Below, piece by piece: positions 1-9,451 of a stretch of DNA of 64,000 nt. The notes below the pieces were generated by a model, which saw only the letters and a list, made by a program, of their open reading frames with translations, was not told the origin of the DNA and ran no database searches. Each line of letters starts with the position of its first letter. The first letter of the stretch is position 1. Made by a program: the position numbers and the translations under genes. The stretch lies in contig DLPV01000019.1 in the NCBI GenBank assembly GCA_002477465.1, forward strand, positions 19,849-83,848, written 5' to 3'. Source of the DNA: Gammaproteobacteria bacterium UBA7449. GTDB taxonomy: Bacteria; Pseudomonadota; Gammaproteobacteria; Pseudomonadales; Pseudohongiellaceae.

Positions 1-926
1 TTGCCGCCTTCCCTCAACAGCAAGTCATGGATACCGTCGCCGTCTATGTCCTCGAGTATTTCTTCATGGGTTAGGGCGAGTACGCCGGTCAAATTGGAAA
101 AGTCGAGGGTGTCAATGTCAAAGTCACCGAGGCGTTCTTCAATCGCCGCAATGTCCAGCGAATAAGTCGGCGAAGCGGGGAAATAGCTGTCGCCTGTCGC
201 CGCCAGAAAAACATCCAGCTTTTCATCGGTGCGAGAAATCAGGTCGGCATTGCCGTCGGCGTTGACGTCACGCAAATCCAGTAACGGGATACGTATGGTT
301 TGGCCAACAGAGCGATTGAAGCGATTGATGTTCAGTTGCGTGCGCAGGCGAACTTCGGAACGAATACTGAGAGGTGGTTCGAAATTTCCCGAATCATTGA
401 TGAGAATGCTTATCTCTCCTGCGCCGGGAATCACCAGATCTTGCAAGCCGTCGGTATCGATGTCTCGGGCAAAATGTAAGCGGCTTACTCCAGAGCTGAT
501 GAAGCCGGGTAAATCGGATTTAATTACCTCTGGTTCTAAAACTGTACGATCGTCGATCGGGTAATACACCGCCCGCTTGCCATCCAGTAAGGCAATCACT
601 GTGGTGCTGCCGTTGCCACTGAAGCCATTGCTGAGATCCCAGCCTACGGCACGTGCGCCAAACTGTATCTCGGAGAAATCGGCGCTAAAGTCAAAACCGT
701 TGCTGGATTGAAAATATATTCTCAGACGATCATTCACCAGAGTGGACAGGTCATTCAAGCCGTCATCATTGAGATCAGCCACTACAAGAGATTCGGCGCT
801 GGCCGGCAAACTGAAAGCCTGCTGCTTGAAGTCGGGCACAGCTGACCATCCAGATTGGCTTAAGCCACCGAATAGCATTGCACTGGATAGCGCGATCAAA
901 CCCCATCTGCTATGCATGATTGGCAT
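1..926 (-). CDS. Secreted FG-GAP/VCBS repeat protein (3' end cut by window edge)
   Basis: About 308 residues are visible and the C-terminus lies outside the window. The N-terminus has a hydrophobic segment (LIALSSAMLFGGL) followed by a plausible signal-peptidase site, so export is likely. The body repeats Asp-rich Ca-binding-like loops typical of FG-GAP/VCBS beta-propellers: DLNDDGLNDL near residue 51, then DIDTDGLQDL, DVNADGNADL and DIDGDGIHDL. The start is ATG 926, but an in-frame ATG at 917 (MHSRWG) is equally possible because neither has a strong ribosome site. It lies 24 bp after a second protein of the same type on the same strand, so the pair looks like a tandem duplication in one operon. 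Ligand and role are unknown; such propellers usually mediate cell-surface binding. Confidence 0.8.
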   Translation of the reverse strand, partial: MPIMHSRWGLIALSSAMLFGGLSQSGWSAVPDFKQQAFSLPASAESLVVADLNDDGLNDLSTLVNDRLRIYFQSSNGFDFSADFSEIQFGARAVGWDLSNGFSGNGSTTVIALLDGKRAVYYPIDDRTVLEPEVIKSDLPGFISSGVSRLHFARDIDTDGLQDLVIPGAGEISILINDSGNFEPPLSIRSEVRLRTQLNINRFNRSVGQTIRIPLLDLRDVNADGNADLISRTDEKLDVFLAATGDSYFPASPTYSLDIAAIEERLGDFDIDTLDFSNLTGVLALTHEEILEDIDGDGIHDLLLREGG

Positions 927-950
927 CGTCACTCGGTCTCTGATTCTTGG

Positions 951-2531
951 TCAAGGCTGTGTCACCAGCAGCGTCGTGGTCCTGCCATGGCGCAGCAGCA
1001 GGTCGGGTCGGTTATCATCATTTAACGTTAGCACTTCAAATTCGAATACCGTGCGGGGAGACACGTACTCCCAGAACGGCTCATCGGCAATCCGCAGATC
1101 TGACCCGATCTGTTTTGCGGCCAACGTGCCGTTTTCAGTCACGTAGAGTGCATCATTGGCGCCATCGCCATCCACGTCGTAACGCAGCGACATCTGTTCG
1201 GACAGGCCGCGCACATTCTCGGCGGAGAACGTTTCTTCGAGCCTGGAGTCCGGTCGGCGGTTGAACACCTGACCCGGCTCGCGGGCGCCGCTTCCGTAAA
1301 GTAACTGGATACGGTTGATGCTGGCGTTTCGAATCGCATCGACCACCGGAATGGTATAAAAGTTGGCGTTGAGAACGACCTCACCCTCGGCGTTTTCTAT
1401 GATTTCAAGATTCATGTCGAAACCGGAGAGGCGCATAACCTGATTCGGCTCAGCAAAATTAAAGCTGCCTGCCTGGTTGAGGTAGAGTCGAGCGGTCCAG
1501 TCATCTCCGTCTCCGGAGAGACGTAATAAATCGACTTTGCCATCCTGGTTCATTTCGACAAGCTGCAGCTCACCGCTCGAATTCAGGTCGCTCTGCCAAT
1601 TCGGTGTGGAGTCAAACCCGCTGTCAGCCTGTTGGAAGTGGATGTTAATTTGTCCCAGACCATTTTCGCCGGCGTTGATATACGCGATGTCCAACAGCTC
1701 ATCGTCATTGAGCTGGGCCAGGACGGCACCCGGCATCCATTGTTCGCTTCGTAACAGGGAGCCTGACTCCAGCTCGTTTTCCCGCCATTGTTCGACAAAG
1801 CCCTCAAAGGGAGAGGGCAGTTCGACTCTGAGCTCCACCACGACACCCTGATCCGGATTTATCCCCAGCCTGCCGTCAAGATCTGATTCGTTGTTGGCGC
1901 GCTGAACCGGCGTGATATCTTCATTCAGGGTGGTGAACCGGGTGGCCAGGGTGAAAGTTTCATCAGGGCCTCCGAAGAACAGCCCATACTCATCATCACC
2001 GGCAAGCAGCAGATCGGCAAAGCCATCGCCATTTATGTCGGTGGGTATATTGGTGAAGAGGGCTTCCTCAAGGTCAGGGATCGCGGCGATCAGGTCCCAT
2101 TCAAGCAATAGTTTTAGATTTCCCGCATAGCCTGCCTGAGCAGTTGACAGGCTAAAAACGCCGCTGTCCGCGAAAAGCACCAGTTCCTTGCCGGGGTCGG
2201 GTCGCAGGTCGGCGAAGCCAATGGCGATAATTTCAGTCTTTACCTCAATCCGCTGCGGGGTGGCGGCAAAGCCGCCGTCGGCCTGTTGGTGGTGAATGTG
2301 AAGCTCGCGGCCGATGGCAGGATCATAGTGCGAATAAATGATGTCCTTGGCGTCATCGCCATTCACGTCTTCCAACATCATGGGGCGCCAGTTTTCTTCG
2401 CGCTCCAATTCGAATGCGGCATAGTTAGATTGTGCCGTGGCCTCAGTGAGCAGGCACAGCATGGTCAGACCCAGCAACGCAGTGGAGACAGGATGTTGGG
2501 TTCTGCTTGGCTTTGTCTGATGACAAATCAT
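951..2531 (-). CDS. Secreted FG-GAP/VCBS repeat protein
   Basis: A 526-residue exported protein. Residues about 15-34 form a signal peptide ending TEATAQ. Asp-rich propeller loops recur through the chain: DVNGDDAKDI, DINGDGFADL, QLNDDELLDI, EMNQDGKVDL, DVDGDGANDA and TLNDDNRPDL. These match the FG-GAP/VCBS consensus (DxNxDGxxDL), so a beta-propeller of about seven blades is inferred. It sits between the PDZ lipoprotein (17 bp upstream) and the second VCBS protein (24 bp downstream), all on the minus strand. I see no catalytic motif and no transmembrane anchor, so a periplasmic or extracellular binding role is the most that can be said. Confidence 0.85.
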   Translation of the reverse strand: MICHQTKPSRTQHPVSTALLGLTMLCLLTEATAQSNYAAFELEREENWRPMMLEDVNGDDAKDIIYSHYDPAIGRELHIHHQQADGGFAATPQRIEVKTEIIAIGFADLRPDPGKELVLFADSGVFSLSTAQAGYAGNLKLLLEWDLIAAIPDLEEALFTNIPTDINGDGFADLLLAGDDEYGLFFGGPDETFTLATRFTTLNEDITPVQRANNESDLDGRLGINPDQGVVVELRVELPSPFEGFVEQWRENELESGSLLRSEQWMPGAVLAQLNDDELLDIAYINAGENGLGQINIHFQQADSGFDSTPNWQSDLNSSGELQLVEMNQDGKVDLLRLSGDGDDWTARLYLNQAGSFNFAEPNQVMRLSGFDMNLEIIENAEGEVVLNANFYTIPVVDAIRNASINRIQLLYGSGAREPGQVFNRRPDSRLEETFSAENVRGLSEQMSLRYDVDGDGANDALYVTENGTLAAKQIGSDLRIADEPFWEYVSPRTVFEFEVLTLNDDNRPDLLLRHGRTTTLLVTQP

Positions 2532-2548
2532 GGTTTGCTTGGGTGCCG

Positions 2549-3508
2549 TTAATTGCTGCGGTTGGTTTCTTCGATAAGTTCACCGACGTCGGTGCTGACA
2601 TTGATTAGACCAAGAATGCTATGGGATCGTTCCCCTTCGTTTTGTTGGAAACGGTACAGCGCAAACAGCCATAAATCCACTAGCGTGAAGCTGCTGCTGA
2701 CCGGGCTCAGCGAGGACTCGTATTGCAACACGGGTCCCAGTGCTATGCGACTAATACGCCTGCCAGGATTCCACAGTTCAACCTTGGGATTGGTCAGGCG
2801 CTCATTCTGTACGACGGTCATCTGCACGGTGTCGCCAGGTTCAAAGTCGGTGTTCAAGCGGTTTACCAGATCCTGGGCCGAATCCAGGTAGCGGCCGTTA
2901 AGCGCCAGGATCAGGGCTGCGGCTTCGATGCCCGCCGCAGGCAACGGGCTTTCGGCAAAAATTTCCATCACCCGGGCGGCGGCAACCATGCCTCGCTCAG
3001 GAACATTGACTAGCTCAGTGCGGTACCCGGCGCGGCTGGCAATTGGATCAACGCGATAGAGTTCTCTTGGCGGTGCGCCAGTCGATCTGACTGCAGCGAT
3101 CATGCTGGCCTCAAACACCAGAGTACCGCGCCGCACTTCCAGCGTATATTGATTGTCTACAACCGGATTCGCCTGCAGGGCAAGCAGTGTGTCGGGATGG
3201 TCAGTCTGGGTGCCGTTTATCCTGAGAATCACATCACCAATTTCCAGGCCGGCGTTTGCCGCCGGTCCGTTGCTATTCACTGCGCGCAATCGCACGCCCG
3301 GCAATGTCTCCACATTGAATAGCGAATCGCTTTCATTGAGGCTGACATCCATACCGAAATCCACGCCCGAGCCAGCGCTGGCTGATACCAACTCAACCTC
3401 TTCGGCGGACAATGTGATTGCCGGTCGCAGGATGACGGGTTCATAGCTGATGCAGCTTGCCAGCAAAAGCAACAGTAAGGTGACGCTAAAGCGGGTAGTG
3501 AACTTCAT
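2549..3508 (-). CDS. PDZ-domain lipoprotein
   Basis: 319 residues starting MKFTTRFSVT, with a lipobox LLASC that makes Cys19 the likely lipidated residue. Two PDZ-like modules can be read. The first, around residues 70-125, contains GVRLRAVNSNGPAANAGLEIGDVILRIN; written in parts, the key pieces are NGPAANAGL and GDVILRING. The second, around residues 170-230, contains SPLPAAGIEAAALILALNGR. There is no protease domain, so this is a stand-alone binding or adaptor protein at the envelope. It starts 3 bp after the end of the ABC permease gene, which suggests co-translation. The context points to a periplasmic partner of the M16 protease or the ABC transporter, but this is inference. Confidence 0.8.
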   Translation of the reverse strand: MKFTTRFSVTLLLLLLASCISYEPVILRPAITLSAEEVELVSASAGSGVDFGMDVSLNESDSLFNVETLPGVRLRAVNSNGPAANAGLEIGDVILRINGTQTDHPDTLLALQANPVVDNQYTLEVRRGTLVFEASMIAAVRSTGAPPRELYRVDPIASRAGYRTELVNVPERGMVAAARVMEIFAESPLPAAGIEAAALILALNGRYLDSAQDLVNRLNTDFEPGDTVQMTVVQNERLTNPKVELWNPGRRISRIALGPVLQYESSLSPVSSSFTLVDLWLFALYRFQQNEGERSHSILGLINVSTDVGELIEETNRSN

Positions 3509-3511
3509 AAA

Positions 3512-4381
3512 CTAGACCTTGCGTTTCTGCACTACGAAAAGTGATGCGACCACCAATATCAGTAGCGCAGGCAGTGGAACCCATTGATTGAGTTCCAGGA
3601 AACGCTCATCCACCAGCACATCGGAATAACCGCGCACCAGTCGACCTACGTCCTGCAGGTAAGACTGATCCAGCAGTGAGGGTTGAAAGGTGGCGTAGAG
3701 ATAGAAAGCATACTCACCCAGCATACCCTTGAACACATCCAGCACCAGGCTTAGTCCCAGTGCAGAAACTACGGCCTGGGTGGCGGAGTTGGCTGCTACC
3801 GACACCAACACGCCGAACGCAATCGCTGCTGGTAGCGGTAACAGGGCTAGTTCTAATCCCAGCTTGATTTCCGAGGCGATCTCTTCCTCGCCGATCAATT
3901 CAAAACCGTCTTCCACGACCGGGCCAAAATCCCACAGGCTGTCACTCACCAGGTAACTGGTCGCGATTAGTAGCAGGATCGCCAGCAGAGCCAGCAAATG
4001 CAGCTGTAGCAGTTTTGCCAGGACCACGGCGCGGCGACTGCTGCATCGAATTAACAAGTGTCGCAATGCGCCGCTGTCGCGATCCACGCTGAAGCTGTAG
4101 GCGGCCTGGGCAACCAGCAGCAGCCCTAATAGCGTAAGCCCCATGCTCAGGCCATCAACAAAATGTCCGTAGGCATTATTGGCAATTATTGCATCAAAGC
4201 CGCCCTGGCCCAGCAGGCTGTCTCTTGCAGCGGCGCCGGTTTCACTCATTTTCACCACAAGAAATTGCAGGCTAATAAATACCGAGGGCAGCAATACAAC
4301 CAGCCAGGCACCCAGCGTATGGCGCGCAATCAGCAGTTCACTGCGCAGTGCCTTGATGAATCCCTTCACCGCGAGGTTCAT
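3512..4381 (-). CDS. ABC-2 type transporter permease
   Basis: 289 residues with about six hydrophobic segments: residues about 24-44 (LGAWLVVLLPSVFISLQFLV), 78-98, 125-145, 180-200, 205-225 and a final helix near residue 270 followed by QKRKV. The layout, with a large loop after the first helix and a VDRDSGALRHLL motif on the cytoplasmic side, is that of NosY/ABC-2 permeases in export ABC transporters. The start codon overlaps the stop of the ATPase gene (ATGA at 4378-4381), so the two are translationally coupled and form one transporter. The substrate is unknown; neighbours suggest an envelope or secreted-protein process. Confidence 0.85.
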   Translation of the reverse strand: MNLAVKGFIKALRSELLIARHTLGAWLVVLLPSVFISLQFLVVKMSETGAAARDSLLGQGGFDAIIANNAYGHFVDGLSMGLTLLGLLLVAQAAYSFSVDRDSGALRHLLIRCSSRRAVVLAKLLQLHLLALLAILLLIATSYLVSDSLWDFGPVVEDGFELIGEEEIASEIKLGLELALLPLPAAIAFGVLVSVAANSATQAVVSALGLSLVLDVFKGMLGEYAFYLYATFQPSLLDQSYLQDVGRLVRGYSDVLVDERFLELNQWVPLPALLILVVASLFVVQKRKV

Positions 4382-5298
4382 GGATTCGGTTTCTGGGTGA
4401 TGCGCCGAAACAGGGAATCCAGGGAGGCGCGTTCCGCAACGATTTCGCTCACGGCAAGTCCCTGCTCAACTAGCTGGCGATTAATGTCGGCGGGGCCGAT
4501 CTTTTCCGAGTTCACCAACAGTATGTCAGTACTGGTGTTGGTCTGCAGGCTCAAGCCAGCTTGCTGGCCGATGATTTTCGCGGCCCTGTGATTGTCATTG
4601 GTCTGGATACGAATTGTGGACTGCACAGAACCCAGCAGTCTGGACTTTTCATCGCTGGCTGCAATCTGCCCATCATGGAGGATAGCAATGTGGCTGCAAA
4701 TCTCTTCCAGGTAGGGCAGTTGGTGACTGGAAAGCAGGAAGCTGGTGCCCTGTTTCTGATTGAGGTCTTTAATCAGCGCCAGCACTTCATCCACGCCGCC
4801 GGCGTCGAGTCCATTAAAGGGCTCGTCGAGCAAAATGATTTCAGGATTGGCCAATAGTGCATGGGCGATTGAAGCGCGACGCTTGTTGCCCAGGGACAGA
4901 TTCTTGATCTTGAAATCGGAGAATTTGGTGATGCCTAACTGGGCTTCAACCTCAGCAGGTTTTCGCGCAGCGCCGTCACTCAAGAGCAAGGCTTGTCGCA
5001 GGCTCTGTCTGACAGTGAGGTTGGGATTGAGGCTGGGGGTATCGAATATAGCGACGATTTTGCCTTGAGCCGCGTGAAGTTTGCGTGGGCCATGGCCCAG
5101 TACTCTGATTTCGCCGCGGTCAAAATCCTGCAGGCCGAGAATGCACTCCAGAGTTGTGGTCTTGCCCGACCCATTAAGGCCAACCAGGCCATGAATTGCG
5201 CCCGGGTAAAGTACCAGGTCTAGTCCTTTAAGAACTTCGAACTGGCCATACTTTTTATACAGCCCGGTTACGCTGAGGGCAGGGGGTTCGCTACTCAT
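4378..5298 (-). CDS. ABC transporter ATP-binding protein
   Basis: 306 residues. Walker A is GLNGSGKTT (about residues 38-46), the signature is LSLGNKRR (about 134-141, a common variant of LSGGQ), Walker B is IILLDEPFNGLD (about 154-165), and the switch His lies in LLSSHQ. The C-terminal 90 residues form a regulatory extension seen in ABC-2 exporters of the CcmA/NosF type. It powers the permease encoded immediately downstream. It lies 54 bp downstream of the M16 protease gene, so transcription probably reads through from there. Confidence 0.93.
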   Translation of the reverse strand: MSSEPPALSVTGLYKKYGQFEVLKGLDLVLYPGAIHGLVGLNGSGKTTTLECILGLQDFDRGEIRVLGHGPRKLHAAQGKIVAIFDTPSLNPNLTVRQSLRQALLLSDGAARKPAEVEAQLGITKFSDFKIKNLSLGNKRRASIAHALLANPEIILLDEPFNGLDAGGVDEVLALIKDLNQKQGTSFLLSSHQLPYLEEICSHIAILHDGQIAASDEKSRLLGSVQSTIRIQTNDNHRAAKIIGQQAGLSLQTNTSTDILLVNSEKIGPADINRQLVEQGLAVSEIVAERASLDSLFRRITQKPNP

Positions 5299-5352
5299 AT
5301 TTTTCAGGGTTGTGGGACTGCCCAGTCTGCGATTGATATTGCTACCGCAAGA

Positions 5353-8328
5353 TCAGTTGACAAACAGTTCGTCTACCTTGACCTCTTGGACCGTGCCAAA
5401 CTGCTCCAGTTCCGCCGTATCGATAATCGACAGGTCGCCAACAATGGAAATGAGCTTGGCTCTGTCCTTCACGTGTTGCTGTTGAAATTGCAGCAGATCT
5501 TCCAATTCAGTTTCCTGCAGCTTCTGGTAGTTGCCGCGACGCGGATCGCCCTCCAGACCCTGTCTTTCCCAGGTGCGGACGGCGCCAATGATTTCGCGGA
5601 AGTTCAACTTTGACGTGCGATAGCGATTGAGCATGCTGTTGACCGACTCATCGAAACGCTCCGAGGAACTCGGCATGTTGTCGATTAAGTCGATAAATGC
5701 CGCCAGCGCATCTGCAGTTTTGTCAGTCTGGGTGCCGATTGAACCCATGATCAGGTTTTCCGCGTTCACTCGACCGCCGGGGGCATAGCGTGCCGAGGCA
5801 GAATAGGCCAGGGCTCGCGCTTCGCGCAGTTCCTGAAACACCACGCTGGACATGCCGCTGCCGAAGTAGTTGGTATATAGGTTCGCAAGCAAACCGTCTT
5901 CCTGATCGTAGACCCCGTCAGCGAATTCGATTCTGACCTGTGCCTGTGCCGTCTGCTGGTCAACTACCAGCACCTCCGATTCTTCTATAGCACGGGCAGA
6001 GCGGAAGCGAAATTCCGGTGTATCTCTGAGCTCGCCTTCAACCCCGTAGTTGCGACGCAGCGCAGCCACCAGCTCTTCCAGTGGCATGGAGCCTGTATAG
6101 GCCAATGTGTGCTTGTAGTTGAGCAGCTCGCTTGGAGCGTTCAGCAACTCCTCGACCTGGGTATCAAGAATTTCCTGGCCAGTCATTGCTTCCAGCATCG
6201 GGGATTCTTCGCCGTAGCGGTTGTACATGAACAGCGCCCTGGCAATGGCGGGAGGGGAGCTCTTCTGGTCTTCACGAGACTTGAGAAGAATGCCCTTTAG
6301 TTGCTCTAGGGTCTGCTGGTCGGCGCTGGGTGAGTTAATGAGCTCCATCATCAGGGCAACCGAGTCTTCGAACTGCGAATCCAGACCGCTAACCGAGAAT
6401 GCCGATGCATTTTCACCGGAGCCAAACCGAAACTCCGAACCCATGCGGTACCATTCTTTTTGCAGCTCTTCATTGGACAGGGACTGCGTGCCAGCAACAT
6501 CCATCAGCGCCGCCGCTAAACCGAGCTTGTTATCGGCTTCTGTCCCAACGTCTATGCCGATGGAAAATGTAAAGAGGTCATTAAGTGGATTGGGGGCATA
6601 GTAAAGCTCTACCCCGGGTGCAAACTCGACAATCCGATAATCGCGGTCCGCCTCCACGAATACCGGCTCTATCTCTTCCACTTCCATGGCCAGCACGCGT
6701 TCTGCAAATTCAGACTGTCGAGTCGGGTCAATGGTGACCGGATCAATTTGTGGTTTTTCAACCACAGGCACTTCATGTTGCGCATCGACCCGGTACACCG
6801 CAACGTAGTCATCACCAAAATATTTGTTAGCCACATCCACCACATCTTGCTTGGTGAGTTGCTTCATACGATCGATTTCTGCGATGTGATAATCCCAGTC
6901 GGCGCCTTCGATGAACGACTGGCGCATCATCGTGACACGGGCCGCGTTGAATTCCAGGCTGGCTTTTTCGTTCTTAAGAAAATCATTGATGATGGCCGGA
7001 ATAATCCATTCTTCGAAATCTCCGGCTTTGATGATTTCAATCTGTTGCAGCAGCAGCTGCTCAACTTCTTCAAGGGATTGATCCTGCTTGGGTACGCCGA
7101 ACAAGCTTTGCGAGCCGTAATCGTTCAGGAACATGGGGGATGAGCCAGCCTGGGACACCAGCTGTTGCTGGTTCAGATTCAGGTTAATCAGACCCGCTGT
7201 GCGGTTATCCAGAATCATATCCAGCAGGATCAAGGCTTCCTTGTCGCTGCTGCCATTAGGCGCGGTGCGAAACGCCAGCTGCACCTGTTCCTCGCCAGGA
7301 TACTGAACAGTACGACGCTCTGCGCCCTGTAGGGCAGGTTCCTGCCAGGGACCTACTTCAGGCACAGCTTTGGATTCCCACTCACCAAATTTTTCTGCGA
7401 TCAGGGCAATAGTTTCGCTGGGGTCTATGTCACCACTGATGAAGATGCCCATATTGTTGGGCACGTAATAGGTGTCGAAATAGTTCTGGATATAAACCAG
7501 GGATGGGTTCTTGAGATGATCGACGGTACCGATAGTTGGCTGCTGTCCATAGGGATGAACTTTGTAGAGCAGCTCATCCAGGGCCGCGCCAATGATGCGA
7601 CTGCCGTTATCCAGGGTGCGGTTCTTTTCTTCGTAAACTGTTTCCAGTTCGGTATGAAAGAGTCGAAACACGGGGTCGACAAAACGGTCGGATTCAATCG
7701 CCGCCCACTGCTGCAGTCGGTTTGAAGGCAGTCCTATTTTGTACACGGTTTCTTCATACCAGGTGTGGGCATTCAAGCCGCCGCCACCCATGCTGTTGTA
7801 GAGCTTATCGATTTCATTGGGGACGGCGTATTGGGCCGCGAGTTGGGCCTCGGAGTTGATCTCGGCATAAATCTCGGCGCGACGGGCCGGGTCTGTTTCC
7901 TGAAAGTGCTCTTCATAGAGCTCGACAATGCGGTCCAGGTGCGGCTTCTCCGCCTCATAATCCAATGTGCCCAGATTCTGGTTGCCCTTGAACAGCAAAT
8001 GTTCGAGATAATGTGCCAGGCCAGTGCCATCTGCCGGGTCATGTTTGCTGCCGGCTCTCACTGCAATTTCGGCATAGAATCTTGGCTCCTCGTGGTTCTC
8101 GGTCAGGAAAATCTGTAGGCCGTTATCCAATTCGTATATTTGTGCGGCTAGCGGATCTTCAGGGTTCGGGGAATTGATGCGTCGATAACCAGGGCTCTGC
8201 TCGACCGCTGCGGGAGTTGCCACGGCAGTGGGTTCGGGGGCGCTAGTCTGCTCACCACAGGCGGTCAGCAGCAATGTCGCTGCGGCCGCCAAACCCAGTA
8301 AAGATTTGGTTCCTGATTTAATGCTCAT
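5353..8328 (-). CDS. M16 family zinc metalloprotease, lipoprotein
   Basis: 991 residues, the length of a full two-half M16 (pitrilysin/insulinase) enzyme. The N-terminal lipobox LLLTAC lipidates Cys24, so it is an envelope lipoprotein. The inverted zinc motif HxxEH is HYLEH with His106, Glu109 and His110, and the third ligand Glu lies in ELETVYEEKNR about 75 residues later. The second half (after residue about 540) lacks this motif and is the usual inactive, structural half containing RALAYSASAR, the R/Y substrate-binding site. It cleaves unstructured peptides, and it heads an operon-like run with an ABC transporter and a PDZ lipoprotein. The start ATG 8328 has a plausible upstream purine stretch (GAAGGAG) on the minus strand. 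Confidence 0.93.
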   Translation of the reverse strand: MSIKSGTKSLLGLAAAATLLLTACGEQTSAPEPTAVATPAAVEQSPGYRRINSPNPEDPLAAQIYELDNGLQIFLTENHEEPRFYAEIAVRAGSKHDPADGTGLAHYLEHLLFKGNQNLGTLDYEAEKPHLDRIVELYEEHFQETDPARRAEIYAEINSEAQLAAQYAVPNEIDKLYNSMGGGGLNAHTWYEETVYKIGLPSNRLQQWAAIESDRFVDPVFRLFHTELETVYEEKNRTLDNGSRIIGAALDELLYKVHPYGQQPTIGTVDHLKNPSLVYIQNYFDTYYVPNNMGIFISGDIDPSETIALIAEKFGEWESKAVPEVGPWQEPALQGAERRTVQYPGEEQVQLAFRTAPNGSSDKEALILLDMILDNRTAGLINLNLNQQQLVSQAGSSPMFLNDYGSQSLFGVPKQDQSLEEVEQLLLQQIEIIKAGDFEEWIIPAIINDFLKNEKASLEFNAARVTMMRQSFIEGADWDYHIAEIDRMKQLTKQDVVDVANKYFGDDYVAVYRVDAQHEVPVVEKPQIDPVTIDPTRQSEFAERVLAMEVEEIEPVFVEADRDYRIVEFAPGVELYYAPNPLNDLFTFSIGIDVGTEADNKLGLAAALMDVAGTQSLSNEELQKEWYRMGSEFRFGSGENASAFSVSGLDSQFEDSVALMMELINSPSADQQTLEQLKGILLKSREDQKSSPPAIARALFMYNRYGEESPMLEAMTGQEILDTQVEELLNAPSELLNYKHTLAYTGSMPLEELVAALRRNYGVEGELRDTPEFRFRSARAIEESEVLVVDQQTAQAQVRIEFADGVYDQEDGLLANLYTNYFGSGMSSVVFQELREARALAYSASARYAPGGRVNAENLIMGSIGTQTDKTADALAAFIDLIDNMPSSSERFDESVNSMLNRYRTSKLNFREIIGAVRTWERQGLEGDPRRGNYQKLQETELEDLLQFQQQHVKDRAKLISIVGDLSIIDTAELEQFGTVQEVKVDELFVN

Positions 8329-8478
8329 GAATACTCCTTCAATGTTCCTGATTACGCAGACTAATTCGCAGTCACAATTTAACCCGTCTAGGCAACCGAA
8401 TTACGAACGGGTGCTCCAGTTATTGTCCAGAAGGACACTACGTCCTTTTTTCTAGCGTCCATCCATTGCCCTCAGTTG

Positions 8479-9171
8479 CTACTGCTCAGCCTCATTCATT
8501 GACTGGGTGGTCAACAGACCCGATAGAATCTGACCCAGAAATCTTTCCGCTTCCCGCAATTGTGCCTCATCCAAGCGAGCGGCGATTTCTGTGCGGGCAT
8601 TCATCAGCGCCTGAAGCTGGCGCTGCGACTCGTCCACCGCATCACGATTGGATGCCTGAATCTGCTCCTGACCCGCGCCCATATGCTGCATCAGGACTTC
8701 CAGCACGACTTCCCGATTTGCCTCGGTGAGTCCGCCAGCGACGCGAGCCAGCTGCAGGGTGAAGTTGTTGCGCAATTGGCGCTGCTGATAGGTAGCCTCG
8801 TAGCGATCGAATTCCGCCAACTCCTCGGCACTCATTATCGCCGCCAGCTGTTCTCGCAGGTAAGCTGCGGAGGCGATTTCTTCCAAATCGACCGCAGAGG
8901 CTCGGCCGGCGCTGCGGTCTCTGCTTGCCGTGGTCCTCTCAACAAATACGGCGGTAATGGCAGAATCGATCTCTGCCCGGCGCTCAGTGCTGGTTTCCAG
9001 ACTCTCTATAAAGCTGCCGTAGCGCACCCTGGCCTGCATTTGGGCCATCTGTTCTTCTACGTTATCGGTATACCCCGGCGGACGGGTGCCTTGGGCTAGA
9101 GCCGACTGGCTGAGCAGCAGTAGCAGGCAGAATTGCAGCATCAGGCCTGGAAAAGGCAGCAATCGGCGCAT
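8479..9171 (-). CDS. Exported helical protein with RYGxF-type repeat
   Basis: About 230 residues, starting MRRLLPFPG with a signal peptide ending ALAQ. The start ATG 9171 is preferred over the upstream TTG because GGAG sits 8 bp before it. The mature part is almost all helix, rich in Glu, Gln and Arg. It contains VRYGSFIESLETSTERR followed by a stretch ending LAAIMSAEELAEFDRYE, and then a second, weaker copy starting RNNFTLQLARVAGGL. The same RYGxF(I/L)xxL...R pattern occurs in the exported protein at 14530-15372, so the two look like paralogues. Family is not recognised. It lies 150 bp upstream of the M16 gene on the same strand and may be co-transcribed. Confidence 0.7.
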   Translation of the reverse strand: MRRLLPFPGLMLQFCLLLLLSQSALAQGTRPPGYTDNVEEQMAQMQARVRYGSFIESLETSTERRAEIDSAITAVFVERTTASRDRSAGRASAVDLEEIASAAYLREQLAAIMSAEELAEFDRYEATYQQRQLRNNFTLQLARVAGGLTEANREVVLEVLMQHMGAGQEQIQASNRDAVDESQRQLQALMNARTEIAARLDEAQLREAERFLGQILSGLLTTQSMNEAEQ

Positions 9172-9451
9172 GAAAGGGGGCTCCAAAAACCGTCTATGGT
9201 AAGGAAATTTGGGCCAAAATCATATTGTTATCCCCGCGCTGTGGGTGCAATTGAACGCGGCTGGGCAGGTGCTGCAAGCGGTTCCGGGTCACTGATCAGA
9301 GGCTAGCGGCACCGGAGCCCTTGGTGTCAGGCTGCGGGCGGCAGGTTCCCGTCAATAAATTGGTGCCAGTCAATCACTTCTGAAAGGCCAGGCCTGCTGC
9401 TGAATAAATTTCGAGGAGCAGCTATTCTAACTGTTACTCCGACTGCTGCTC

